Source: Oerskovia flava
GTDB lineage: Bacteria > Actinomycetota > Actinomycetes > Actinomycetales > Cellulomonadaceae
Direction of reading: 5' to 3'
DNA length: 64,000 bases
Assembly (NCBI RefSeq): GCF_026163685.1
Contig: NZ_JAOXSR010000004.1
Span: 243,659-307,658 of the forward strand
Positions 41,001-48,582 of this stretch are shown piece after piece. The notes beneath the pieces are model-generated. The model made no database searches, had not been told where the DNA came from, and saw only the letters and a list, made by a program, of their open reading frames with translations. The stretch's first letter is position 1; each line of letters starts with the position of its first letter. The position numbers and the translations under genes were made by a program.

Positions 41001-43578
41001 CGAGCCCGTGAGCCTCCAGGACGTCGAGTCGATCGGCCTGCGCGCGGCCTCGTCGGGCAGCGGCGGCACCGTGTCGCTGCGCTGGGACGCCCCGGACGGG
41101 CCGGAGATCGGTCAGGTCGTGGTGCCGGGAACCGGCAACTGGCAGGTCTACACGGACGTCGTCGGCGAGCTCTCCGACGTGCCGCAGGGCAGCGGGACGC
41201 TCTACCTCGTCCTGCTGAACGGCGGGATCAACGTCAACTGGATGGAGATCAACGGTCGAGGGGTGACGGACAACATCCGTCCGAGCATCGACTCGTTCGA
41301 CGTCACGCCCACCAGTGGGACCGCCCCGCTGACGGTCTCGGCGACGGCCACGGCCACCGACCCCGAGGACGAGGCGGTCACGTTCGCCTGGGACGCGGGA
41401 CTCGGGGACGGGTTCGCCGACGGCGAGAGCACGTTCGAGGTCACGTACGACGAGCCGGGCACCTACCGGCTTCAGGTTCGTGCCACGGACGAGCGCGGCG
41501 CGTACTCGGTCGAGTACACGACGATCACGGTCGAGGAGGAGGACACGGCGCCGGGGCTCTGCTTCGCGGGTCGTTCCGACGACTTCCTCGGGTCCGACAT
41601 CGACGAGGACCGCTGGACCGTGCTGAACCGTGACCAGAACCTCTCGGTCTCCGACAGCAACCTGGTCCTCCCGACGACGGCGACGGACTTCTACGGCACC
41701 GGCAACACCGCTGTTCCCAACACGGTGCTGCAGGACCTGCCGGAGGGGCCGTTCACGGCGACCGCCAAGGTCACCCTGCCCGCCCGCCAGCAGTATCAGC
41801 AGGCCGGTCTGCTGATCTGGGAGGACGAGGACAACTACGCGAAGATGGTGCTGCAGGGTCGCTCGGCCGCGGCCGACGCGGCGACGCGCATCTTCCAGTT
41901 CATCCGCGAGGAGAACGGCACGCCGAACGAGGTCGGGGACTCCAACACGCCCAACCTCGGTGCCGCCTTCCCGGACACGGTCTACGTCCGGTTCGCCAGT
42001 GACGGTGAGGATCTGCGGGCGTCGTACTCGGCCGACGGCGTCGAGTTCACGCAGATGCCGCAGACCAAGTCGATCGCCGACCTCGAGGACCCGAAGATCG
42101 GCCTCGTCGCCCTCAAGGGCAACGGCACCTCCTCGCCGATCATCAACGCGGAGTTCGACTGGTTCCACATCACGCCCGACGACTCGGCTCCGGCTCCCGG
42201 GCCGGACGACGAGTTCGACGGCGACGCGCTCGACACCTGCCGCTGGACCGTGGTCCGTGAGGACCCGGCCGGGTATCGGGTGAGCGACGGCTCCCTGCAC
42301 ATCGACACGACGCCGACCGACATCTACGGGTCGGACAACACGGACGTGCCGAACATCGTCGTGCAGGACCAGCCGAGCGACGAGTGGACCGTGGAGACCG
42401 TGGTCGACGGGTCGACGTTCGACCGCCAGTACCAGCAGGGCGGCCTGATCGTCTACGGCGGTGACGACGACTACGTCAAGCTCGACTTCGTCGTCGACAA
42501 CCAGGCCGGCGCGGCCAGGGCGTCGCGGATCGAGCTGCGGAGCGAGGTCGGTGCGGTCGTGCAGAACCCGCAGCCGCAGTCGGCCAATCTCACCGGCTCG
42601 GTCTGGCACCTGCGCCTGACCAGGTCCGGTGACACCTTCACCGGTGCCTACAGCGCCGACGGCGAGACGTGGACCACGTTCGAGCAGTCGGTCACCAACG
42701 CGCCCGCTGCGGACGCACCGGTGGGTCTGTACGCGCTCGGTGCGGCGGCCACGACGACGGCCACGGCGTCCTTCGACTACTTCCGGGTGGTGGGGGAGTC
42801 TGCGCCGCTCGCGGTGACGACGACGCTCGACCCGGCGGAGCCGACGGGAGACGACGGCTGGTACACCGGCCCCGTCACGGTCACGGTGGACACGACGGGC
42901 GGCCCTGACGGTGCCCAGGTCTACCGCGAGGTCAACCTCGACGGCGGGGGCTGGGCCGAGTACACGGCTCCGGTCGTCATCGACGAGGTCGGCGAGCACA
43001 CCCTCGAGGTGCGCGCGTCGGCGGGTGGCGAGGAGGCCACCGGTGAGACCGTCACGGTCAAGGTGGACGACGCCGCACCGACGGCGACCACCTCGATCGA
43101 GGGTCGGACCGTGTCCGTCACGGCCGAGGACGAGGGCTCCGGCGTCGCCGACGTCGAGTACTCGCTCGACGGTGAGGACTGGGTCGCGTACGAGGAGCCG
43201 GTCGCCGTGGGCGACGCGGCGGTCACGTTCTCGTACCGGGTCACGGACGTGGCGGGCAACGTCACGGAGGGCGCCGTCGAGGTGCCCGCCGCGGATGGCA
43301 TCGCGCTGACCGTCACGGCGGAGACGAGGTGCCTCGCCGGCAGGGTCTACGTGACGCTGCGGGCCGTGAACGACGACGAGGTGCCCGTCGCGATCGAGCT
43401 GGAGTCGGCCTACGGGTCGAAGTCCTTCGCGCAGGTCGCCCCGGGCAAGTCGGCCTTCCAGCAGTTCACGACACGCGCCGCGGCCATCGAGGCCGGCAGC
43501 GCCACCGTGGTCGCGAGCGACGCCGAGGGGAGGACGACGACCTACACGGCGGACTACGCCGCCGCGAGCTGCGGCTGA
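38068..43578 (+). CDS. Giant secreted ThuA / glucose-sorbosone dehydrogenase / PKD / carbohydrate-binding protein 1
   Basis: A 1836-aa exported protein. An Ala-rich signal peptide (residues 1-40) is followed by a ThuA domain (59-277; YAGIHAASD, DYDHP-like MGADHPIAWCHAYDGGRSWYTGGGHT), then a PQQ-type glucose/sorbosone dehydrogenase beta-propeller (289-732; DGSVFYVERDGRLRLID, HAGGDMVFDADGNLVVVTGD, GFRNPFRIGVDQQTGN). A PKD domain (734-825), an Ig-like spacer, a CBM6-like domain (929-1067), a second PKD-like domain (1071-1160), two concanavalin-like/DUF1349 domains (1165-1372, 1381-1578), two Ig-like modules (1582-1745) and a C-terminal domain ending SCG (1746-1836) follow. GTG start with GATGAGGAGA upstream. 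It should oxidise a sugar outside the cell while holding to polysaccharide. No LPXTG. A smaller paralogue of the 53218 protein; sequence diverged. Confidence 0.9.
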   Translation: MRNVLWRTPGALRRTVAAAAATAVVLPLTMVTAVSATAAPLPSDPLGAAQISAAVESDPFSALVFSKTAGFRHGSIPAGIAAIEQLGAENGFTVDATENAADFTDENLAQYDVVVWLSTTGDVLNDDQQAAFERYVQDGGGYAGIHAASDTEYDWPWYGDLVGAYFTSHPQNQDAVIKVEDQVHASTAHLPSRWERYDEWYNFRSNPRDTVHVLASLDESSYTAGSGAMGADHPIAWCHAYDGGRSWYTGGGHTNESFTEPEFLEHLLGGLQTAAGVVPSDCSATQSGSYESVTLDDGTSNPMMLDVAPDGSVFYVERDGRLRLIDPETNQTTTAMTLQVTQANEDGLTGVVLDPAFEDNGWVYLFWSPQNVGGDGPHNRVSRFTFDAVARTASPASEEKILVIPTQRDTCCHAGGDMVFDADGNLVVVTGDNTNPFESAGYTPIDERAGRSAYDAQGTSANSNDLRGKVLRITPQPDGTYTIPEGNMFAPGTEGTKAEIFAMGFRNPFRIGVDQQTGNVLVADYGPDAGSANPSRGPANAVEWNIVAEPGFYGWPYCTGNNNNYVDYNFATGQSGATFDCAGGVTNTSPNNTGIAELPPAVPADIWYGYGGNPLFPEIGGGGAPMGGPIYEYDAELESSVKWPEYWDGKALFGEWNQGKMYSLQLDGEQRDDLIDINRILPEIFDPSAGFYRPMDFDFGPDGSLYVIDWGQGFGGNNTTSGIYKVNYVQGDLAPIARANADVTSGHAPLTVQFSSEGTRHPSGEAISLQWTFGDGSEPSTEANPMHTYTENGSYTAQLLVTDANGKTAVANVPVVVGNQAPSVEIVFPDNGGFFEWGDQVRYEIVATDPDGEVVCDNVTLFTSLGHDSHAHPMEELDGCEGVMQTTRDEGHGIEANIFWVLEAFYTDDGGEVGVPLTANALQILQPKLLQSEFYTSTGRLAGSTSGGDPGVQTETTGDVAGGGLNIGFIEPGDWWAHEPVSLQDVESIGLRAASSGSGGTVSLRWDAPDGPEIGQVVVPGTGNWQVYTDVVGELSDVPQGSGTLYLVLLNGGINVNWMEINGRGVTDNIRPSIDSFDVTPTSGTAPLTVSATATATDPEDEAVTFAWDAGLGDGFADGESTFEVTYDEPGTYRLQVRATDERGAYSVEYTTITVEEEDTAPGLCFAGRSDDFLGSDIDEDRWTVLNRDQNLSVSDSNLVLPTTATDFYGTGNTAVPNTVLQDLPEGPFTATAKVTLPARQQYQQAGLLIWEDEDNYAKMVLQGRSAAADAATRIFQFIREENGTPNEVGDSNTPNLGAAFPDTVYVRFASDGEDLRASYSADGVEFTQMPQTKSIADLEDPKIGLVALKGNGTSSPIINAEFDWFHITPDDSAPAPGPDDEFDGDALDTCRWTVVREDPAGYRVSDGSLHIDTTPTDIYGSDNTDVPNIVVQDQPSDEWTVETVVDGSTFDRQYQQGGLIVYGGDDDYVKLDFVVDNQAGAARASRIELRSEVGAVVQNPQPQSANLTGSVWHLRLTRSGDTFTGAYSADGETWTTFEQSVTNAPAADAPVGLYALGAAATTTATASFDYFRVVGESAPLAVTTTLDPAEPTGDDGWYTGPVTVTVDTTGGPDGAQVYREVNLDGGGWAEYTAPVVIDEVGEHTLEVRASAGGEEATGETVTVKVDDAAPTATTSIEGRTVSVTAEDEGSGVADVEYSLDGEDWVAYEEPVAVGDAAVTFSYRVTDVAGNVTEGAVEVPAADGIALTVTAETRCLAGRVYVTLRAVNDDEVPVAIELESAYGSKSFAQVAPGKSAFQQFTTRAAAIEAGSATVVASDAEGRTTTYTADYAAASCG

Positions 43579-43585
43579 CAGGATC

Positions 43586-43616
43586 CCGGCGGGTCGGTGT
43601 CTCACCGGCCCGCCGG
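43586..43616 (+). terminator. Terminator-like hairpin after giant protein 1
   Basis: A 14-bp stem with one T-G wobble: CCGGCGGGTCGGTG (43586-43599) with CACCGGCCCGCCGG (43603-43616), 3-nt loop. It starts 8 nt after the stop codon. Confidence 0.75.
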
Positions 43617-43701
43617 GCGCAGCGTACGTGCTGCGCCGGCGCACGGGGCCGCACGTCCCGATCGGCCGGGCCGCGCGACTCCGTCGGCTCAGCACGTACC
43701 A

Positions 43702-43725
43702 GAGAGGCCCGCTCGCGGGCCTCTC
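43702..43725 (+). terminator. Second hairpin between giant protein 1 and the small membrane protein
   Basis: GAGAGGCCCGC (43702-43712) and GCGGGCCTCTC (43715-43725) form a near-looseless 11-bp inverted repeat with a 2-nt centre. The spacer 43579-43835 holds this and the preceding hairpin and no clear promoter, so the genes after it may be poorly expressed from the operon 1 promoter or have their own weak one. Confidence 0.7.
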
Positions 43726-43835
43726 GCCCCGGCGCCCGGGTACGGGCGCTCCGGCCCGGCGCCGGGGCACCTCTCGAGCTCATGACCAGCACGACCAGAT
43801 GCAGACGACAGCCCACACGACGAGGTGATGACCCG

Positions 43836-44486
43836 ATGTCCCGTACCACCCAGCCTTCGACCCGACCGCCCACGGTCTGGCGACGGGCTCTTGCCGCCGC
43901 CGCAGGGCTCCTGGGAGCGAGCGCGCTCGCGCTCGGGCTTGCGACGCCGTCGGCCGCGCACGGCGGAGACGTCGTCATCTCGCTGGGTACCGACGGTCAG
44001 GGCGGGATCTCCGCGAACCTCACGTACAAGAACGACGGGCACCCGGTGGAGGAGGCTGCCGAGCTCACCGTCACGGCCGAGTCCGCGGACGGCGAGCGTG
44101 TCGGCCCGGTCGTGCTCATGTCTGCCTCCGAGGGGGTGGGGTGGTATGTCTCGCAGGAGCCGGTCCTCGACGAGGGCAACTGGACCCTGACGGCGACGAT
44201 GACCGCGCCCGTCGAGGCGACCTCCACCGCGCAGGTGGACGTCGTGGCGCCCGAGCCCGCTCCGGACCCTGCGGACGAGGCCGCTGCGGACGATACTGCG
44301 ATGGATGCCGGCAGCGACCCGGCGGACGGTGACGCCGCGGGTGCGGCCGACGACGCGACTGGGGGAGCCGGCTCGGGCGCGGTGTGGTGGGCCGTGCTCG
44401 GTATCGCCGCGGTGGCTGCCGTGGTGTCGGCCGTCGTGGTCACCCGCCGCCGTTCCGGATCGACGACCAGCACGACCGCCCGGTAG
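43836..44486 (+). CDS. Small secreted, C-terminally membrane-anchored protein of unknown function
   Basis: A 216-aa type I membrane protein. An N-terminal signal (residues about 1-41, [10 protein letters not shown]) is followed by a 90-residue beta-rich domain starting [13 protein letters not shown] and an acidic Ala/Asp-rich linker ([20 protein letters not shown]). A C-terminal membrane helix ([20 protein letters not shown]) and a basic tail follow. If signal peptidase cuts after SAA, the mature protein starts with His, as in CopC and other copper-site proteins; this is only a hint. ATG at 43836 with GAGGTGATG upstream. It follows giant protein 1 as the 59443 membrane protein follows giant protein 2, suggesting each giant has a membrane partner. 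Confidence 0.8.
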   Translation: MSRTTQPSTRPPTVWRRALAAAAGLLGASALALGLATPSAAHGGDVVISLGTDGQGGISANLTYKNDGHPVEEAAELTVTAESADGERVGPVVLMSASEGVGWYVSQEPVLDEGNWTLTATMTAPVEATSTAQVDVVAPEPAPDPADEAAADDTAMDAGSDPADGDAAGAADDATGGAGSGAVWWAVLGIAAVAAVVSAVVVTRRRSGSTTSTTAR

Positions 44487-44524
44487 TCCGGGACCTGACC
44501 GAGAACGACCGAAGGAGACAGACC

Positions 44525-45526
44525 ATGGCACGACCGATCACCCTCTTCACCGGCCAGTGGGCCGACCTGCCGTTCGAGGAGGTGGCCCGGCTCGCGTCGG
44601 GCTGGGGCTACGACGGGCTGGAGATCGCCTGCTGGGGCGACCACCTCGACCCGTGGCGCTGGGACGACGAGGAGTACGTCCAGGGCAAGCTCGACCTCCT
44701 GGCGAAGTACGACCTGAAGGTCTACGCGATCTCGAACCACCTCAAGGGCCAGGCGGTGTGCGACGACCCCATCGACGAGCGCCACCGGGACATCCTCCCC
44801 GACGTGGTGTGGGGTGACGGCGACCCTGAGGGCGTGCGCCAGCGCGCCGCCGAGGAGATGAAGCACACGGCGCGGCTCGCGGCGAAGCTCGGGGTGAAGA
44901 CGGTCGTGGGGTTCACTGGCTCGTCGATCTGGAAGTACGTGGCGATGTTCCCGCCGGCGTCCCAGGCGATGGTCGACGCCGGGTACCAGGACTTCGCGGA
45001 CCGGTGGAACCCGATCCTCGACGTGTTCGACGAGGTCGGCGTGCGGTTCGCGCACGAGGTGCACCCGAGCGAGATCGCTTACGACTACTGGACGACGGTG
45101 CGCACGCTCGAGGCGATCGGGCACCGTGAGGCGTTCGGCCTCAACTGGGACCCGAGCCACATGGTGTGGCAGGACATCGACCCGGTGAGCTTCCTGTGGG
45201 ACTTCAAGGACCGCATCTACCACGTGGACTGCAAGGACACGAAGAAGCGCATGACGAACGGCCGCAACGGGCGGATGGGCTCCCATCTCGCCTGGGCCGA
45301 CCCGCGGCGGGGGTGGGACTTCATCTCGACGGGTCACGGCGACGTGCCGTGGGAGGACTCGTTCCGGATGCTCAACACGATCGGGTACGAGGGGCCGATC
45401 TCGGTCGAGTGGGAGGACGCGGGCATGGACCGGCTCGTGGGTGCTCCCGAGGCGCTCGAGTTCGTCCGGAGGTTCGCGTTCGACGCTCCGGAGGCGGCGT
45501 TCGACGCGGCCTTCTCGACCCGCTGA
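44525..45526 (+). CDS. Sugar phosphate isomerase/epimerase-family TIM barrel (operon 1)
   Basis: A 333-aa xylose-isomerase-like TIM barrel (AP_endonuc_2 fold). The likely metal ligands are Glu178 (FAHEVHPSE), Asp209 (LNWDPSHM), His233 (IYHVDCKD) and Glu295 (SVEWED), in the order of tagatose-3-epimerase-type enzymes; the spacing between His and the last Glu is longer than usual. ATG with AAGGAGAC 8 nt upstream. Enzymes of this fold next to Gfo/Idh/MocA dehydrogenases isomerise, epimerise or beta-eliminate keto-sugars (E. coli YcjR with YcjS is an example). Last gene of operon 1, followed by a strong terminator. The conserved neighbours, not the sequence, suggest keto-sugar as substrate. Confidence 0.9.
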   Translation: MARPITLFTGQWADLPFEEVARLASGWGYDGLEIACWGDHLDPWRWDDEEYVQGKLDLLAKYDLKVYAISNHLKGQAVCDDPIDERHRDILPDVVWGDGDPEGVRQRAAEEMKHTARLAAKLGVKTVVGFTGSSIWKYVAMFPPASQAMVDAGYQDFADRWNPILDVFDEVGVRFAHEVHPSEIAYDYWTTVRTLEAIGHREAFGLNWDPSHMVWQDIDPVSFLWDFKDRIYHVDCKDTKKRMTNGRNGRMGSHLAWADPRRGWDFISTGHGDVPWEDSFRMLNTIGYEGPISVEWEDAGMDRLVGAPEALEFVRRFAFDAPEAAFDAAFSTR

Positions 45527-45542
45527 CGCAGGCGGTCGACCC

Positions 45543-45581
45543 GCCGCACGCCCGTGATTGCGCTGGTCACGGGCGTGCGGC
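45543..45581 (+). terminator. Terminator of operon 1
   Basis: Perfect 15-bp stem GCCGCACGCCCGTGA (45543-45557) with TCACGGGCGTGCGGC (45567-45581), 9-nt loop. It separates operon 1 from the operon 2 promoter, which starts 58 bp later. Confidence 0.85.
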
Positions 45582-45638
45582 GTTCCCGATCCAGGCTTCG
45601 GAAATGTGCGTTACCAGAACGTGACGATGAAGTTCTGG

Positions 45639-45675
45639 CTTTTGCTTGACAGTCGACAAAAGTCGCTCGTACTGT
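45639..45675 (+). promoter_or_regulatory. Promoter and ROK operator O3 of ABC operon 2
   Basis: CTTTTG (45639-45644)-N12-CAAAAG (45657-45662) encloses the -35 TTGACA (45646-45651). The -10 TACTGT (45670-45675) is 18 bp further. The start ATG at 45683 lies 8 nt past the -10, so the mRNA should be leaderless. Binding of the ROK protein would block the -35. Confidence 0.75.
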
Positions 45676-45682
45676 GTGTCGC

Positions 45683-46927
45683 ATGCGAGCCGATGACGTC
45701 GAGCAAGATCTGCGTACCCCGAGGGCGGCAACCGCCCTCGCCCACGGGCCGGGAGGTGCCGCGGGGTCCGCGCCCACAGGTGCGGTCGACCCTGACGGTG
45801 CGCCGTCGAGCCGTCTGCCGGCCGCCGGGTACCACGCGGGGATCATCGGTACGGGCTTCATGGGTGGGGTGCACGCACGTGCGGTCCGCGCGTCGGGCGG
45901 CGCCGTCGTCGCGGTCGCGGGCTCCGACGCCGCAGGTGCTCGGGAGGGCGCCGCGCAGCTCGGTGCCGCGGCAGCCGCCCCGGACCCCCAGTCGCTCATC
46001 GACGACCCCGACGTCGACGTGGTGCACATCTGCACCCCCAACTACCTGCACGTGCCGCTCGCGGAGGCCGCGCTGCGCGCCGGCAAGCACGTGGTCTGCG
46101 AGAAGCCGCTCGCCACCGACGTCGAGGGCGCCGTCCGCCTCGCGGAGCTGGCCGACGCCGCCCGTGAGACCGACGGCCGGGTCACCGTCGTCCCCTTCGC
46201 CTACCGCTTCCACCCGATGGTGCGCGAGGCCCGCGAGCTGGTGCGCAACGGGGCGGTCGGGACGGTCTCGCTCGTCCACGGCTCGTACCTGCAGGACTGG
46301 CTGCTCAACGCCTCCGACGACAACTGGCGCGTCGATCCGGCGCTCGGGGGCGCGAGCCGCGCCTTCGGGGACATCGGGTCCCACTTCTGCGACCTGCTCG
46401 AGTTCACGACGGGCCAGCGGATCGTGCGGCTCGTCGCGCAGCAGACGACGGTCAACCCGTTGCGGGGCGACGCCCAGGGCGGACAGCACCGCGTCCGTAC
46501 CGAGGACGCCGTCACGCTCCAGTACGCGACCGACGCCGGCGCTCTCGGCACGGCGGTCATCAGCCAGGTCTCGGCGGGGCGCAAGAACCGCCTCTACCTC
46601 GAGATCTCGGGCAGCAGGTCGACGCTCTCGTTCGACCAGGAGCAGCCCGAGCTCCTCTGGGAAGGGCGCCGCGACGCCAGCCGCGTCCTCGTCCGCGACC
46701 CCGAGAGCCTCTCCAGCGCCGCGGCACGCTACTCCCGGCTGCCCGCCGGCCACGCTCAGGGCTACCAGGAGTGCTTCGACGCGCTGGTCGCCGACACCGC
46801 GGCGGCCATCGCCGGTCGCGTCCCCGACGGTCTGCCCACCTTCGACGACGGGCTGCGCGCCGCCCGCCTCGCCGAGGCCGTCGCCCGTTCCGCGCGCACC
46901 GGCACCTGGGTGGAGATCGACGCATGA
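45683..46927 (+). CDS. Gfo/Idh/MocA-family oxidoreductase (operon 2)
   Basis: A 414-aa NAD(P)-dependent sugar dehydrogenase. About 45 low-complexity residues precede the Rossmann motif YHAGIIGTGFMGGVHARA; Lys141 lies in CEKPLAT, and GGASRAFGDIGSHFCDLLEF holds the second catalytic Asp/His. The C-terminal domain contains VISQVSAGRKNRLYLEISGS. The ATG at 45683 is dictated by the -10 box 8 nt upstream (leaderless), which would explain why the protein starts so far before its fold. It overlaps the ATPase gene by 4 nt. Probably oxidises the sugar imported by operon 2, or reduces a keto-sugar formed outside by the giant dehydrogenase. Confidence 0.9.
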   Translation: MRADDVEQDLRTPRAATALAHGPGGAAGSAPTGAVDPDGAPSSRLPAAGYHAGIIGTGFMGGVHARAVRASGGAVVAVAGSDAAGAREGAAQLGAAAAAPDPQSLIDDPDVDVVHICTPNYLHVPLAEAALRAGKHVVCEKPLATDVEGAVRLAELADAARETDGRVTVVPFAYRFHPMVREARELVRNGAVGTVSLVHGSYLQDWLLNASDDNWRVDPALGGASRAFGDIGSHFCDLLEFTTGQRIVRLVAQQTTVNPLRGDAQGGQHRVRTEDAVTLQYATDAGALGTAVISQVSAGRKNRLYLEISGSRSTLSFDQEQPELLWEGRRDASRVLVRDPESLSSAAARYSRLPAGHAQGYQECFDALVADTAAAIAGRVPDGLPTFDDGLRAARLAEAVARSARTGTWVEIDA

Positions 46928-48582
46928 CCACCACGAGCACCTCCCGACCGTCGACCCCCGTGGTCGAGCCGATCCTGCGGCTGCGCGGGATCGGCAAGGA
47001 GTTCTTCGGTAACTCCGTCCTGCGCGGCATCGACCTCGACGTCCGACCGGGCGAGGTGCACGCCCTGGTCGGGGAGAACGGCGCCGGCAAGTCCACCCTC
47101 ATGAAGATCATCGCGGGGGTCCACCGTCCCGACGCCGGAACCATGACGCTGGACGACGCCCCGGCGACCTTCACCTCGCCGCTCGCGGCCCAGGTCGTCG
47201 GTGTCTCCACGGTCTTCCAGGAGTTCAACCTGCTGCCGGAGCGGACCGTCGCCGAGAACGTGTACCTCGGGCGCGAGCCGCGGCGCTTCGGCCTCGTCGA
47301 CGCCGCCCGGATGGATCGGGACACTTCCGAGCTGCTCACCGAGCTCGGCCTCGTCGGCATCTCGCCGTGGATGCGGGTCGGCTCCCTCTCGGTCGCCGAG
47401 CAGCAGATCGTCGAGATCGTCAAGGCAGTGTCCTACGACGCCCGGATCATCTCGATGGACGAGCCGACGGCGGCGCTCGCCGACCAGGAGGTCGAGCTCC
47501 TCTACGAGCTGGTGCGTCGGCTCAAGGAGCGCGGCGTGGCCATCCTCTACGTCTCGCACCGGCTCAAGGAGATCTTCGACCTCTGCGACACCATCACGGT
47601 GCTCAAGGACGGCAACCAGGTCATCACCACCGCGACGGCGGACATCACGCCGGACCAGCTCGTCCGCACCATGGTCGGGCGCGAGTTCTCGGGGTACTTC
47701 CCGGAGAAGGACCCCACGACGGTGCCGGGCGAGGTGCGCCTCGCGCTGCAGGGCGTGGGCAACACCCAGGTGGACGACGTCACGCTCGAGGTCCGGTCGG
47801 GGGAGATCGTGGCGCTCGCCGGCCTGCAGGGTTCAGGGCGGACCGAGATCGCCCACGGCATCTTCGGCATCGCGCCCTTCAGCCGCGGCCGGGTGCTCAT
47901 CGACGGCACGGAGCACACCCTCACGTCCGCCCGCCAGGCCGTCCGGGCCGGCCTCGCCCTCGTCACCGAGGACCGCAAGGCCGAGGGCCTCGCGCTCGGT
48001 CAGTCGATCCTCGCGAACGCCCGCCTCGTGCTCGACTCCGTGACGCCACGGACCTCGGGGAGCCGGGCACGCCGGATCCCCGGGATCCTGTCCTCCCTGG
48101 ACCTGGTCGCGCGCTCCGCCGAGACCGAGGTGCAGTACCTCTCGGGCGGCAACCAGCAGAAGGTCGTCCTGGCGAAGTGGCTGGTCACGGACCCGGACGT
48201 GATCGTGCTCGACGAACCCACCCGGGGGATCGACGTCGGTGCCAAGCGCGCCGTCTACGACCTCATGCGCGAGCTGACGGCCGACGGCGTCGCGGTGCTC
48301 CTCATCTCCTCGGAGCTTCCCGAGGTGGTGGCCATGGCCGACCGCATCCTCGTGATGCGTGACGGCCGGCTCGCCGGTGAGCTCCCCGCCGGCAGCGACG
48401 AGGAGACCGTCATGTCCCTGGCCACCGGGGCGGGCGAGGAGTCCGCCGAGCACGTCGCGGTCGACCTCTCCGTCCTCGCGGAGCACCCGGAGGCGCTCGC
48501 CGCGCTCCCCGGTGCGTCCGATGCCGCGCACCGCCCCGGCGGGCAGCCCGCCGACCGTCCCGTACAGCAGGAGGAACGATGA
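46924..48582 (+). CDS. Sugar ABC transporter ATP-binding protein, RbsA-type (operon 2)
   Basis: A 552-aa double ATPase of the CUT2 family. First half: GENGAGKST, the variant signature LSVAEQQ and ISMDEPTAAL. Second half: degenerate P-loop LQGSGRTE, LSGGNQQKV and VIVLDEPTRGID. A 45-residue C-terminal extension (AEHVAVDLSVLAEHPEALAA onward) is absent from the operon 1 counterpart. ATG start overlaps the oxidoreductase stop; its own stop overlaps the first permease. The two ATPases differ through most of the sequence outside the motifs, so the operons are not a recent duplication. Confidence 0.93.
   Translation: MTTTSTSRPSTPVVEPILRLRGIGKEFFGNSVLRGIDLDVRPGEVHALVGENGAGKSTLMKIIAGVHRPDAGTMTLDDAPATFTSPLAAQVVGVSTVFQEFNLLPERTVAENVYLGREPRRFGLVDAARMDRDTSELLTELGLVGISPWMRVGSLSVAEQQIVEIVKAVSYDARIISMDEPTAALADQEVELLYELVRRLKERGVAILYVSHRLKEIFDLCDTITVLKDGNQVITTATADITPDQLVRTMVGREFSGYFPEKDPTTVPGEVRLALQGVGNTQVDDVTLEVRSGEIVALAGLQGSGRTEIAHGIFGIAPFSRGRVLIDGTEHTLTSARQAVRAGLALVTEDRKAEGLALGQSILANARLVLDSVTPRTSGSRARRIPGILSSLDLVARSAETEVQYLSGGNQQKVVLAKWLVTDPDVIVLDEPTRGIDVGAKRAVYDLMRELTADGVAVLLISSELPEVVAMADRILVMRDGRLAGELPAGSDEETVMSLATGAGEESAEHVAVDLSVLAEHPEALAALPGASDAAHRPGGQPADRPVQQEER

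Noticed and set aside
38143..43770. Very long antisense reading frame opposite giant protein 1 (and similar ones opposite glgX, GH65 and the others)
   Set aside because: High third-position GC removes stop codons from the antisense frame; the translations are Arg/Gly/Val-rich with no domain, signal or ribosome site, while the sense proteins are clear.
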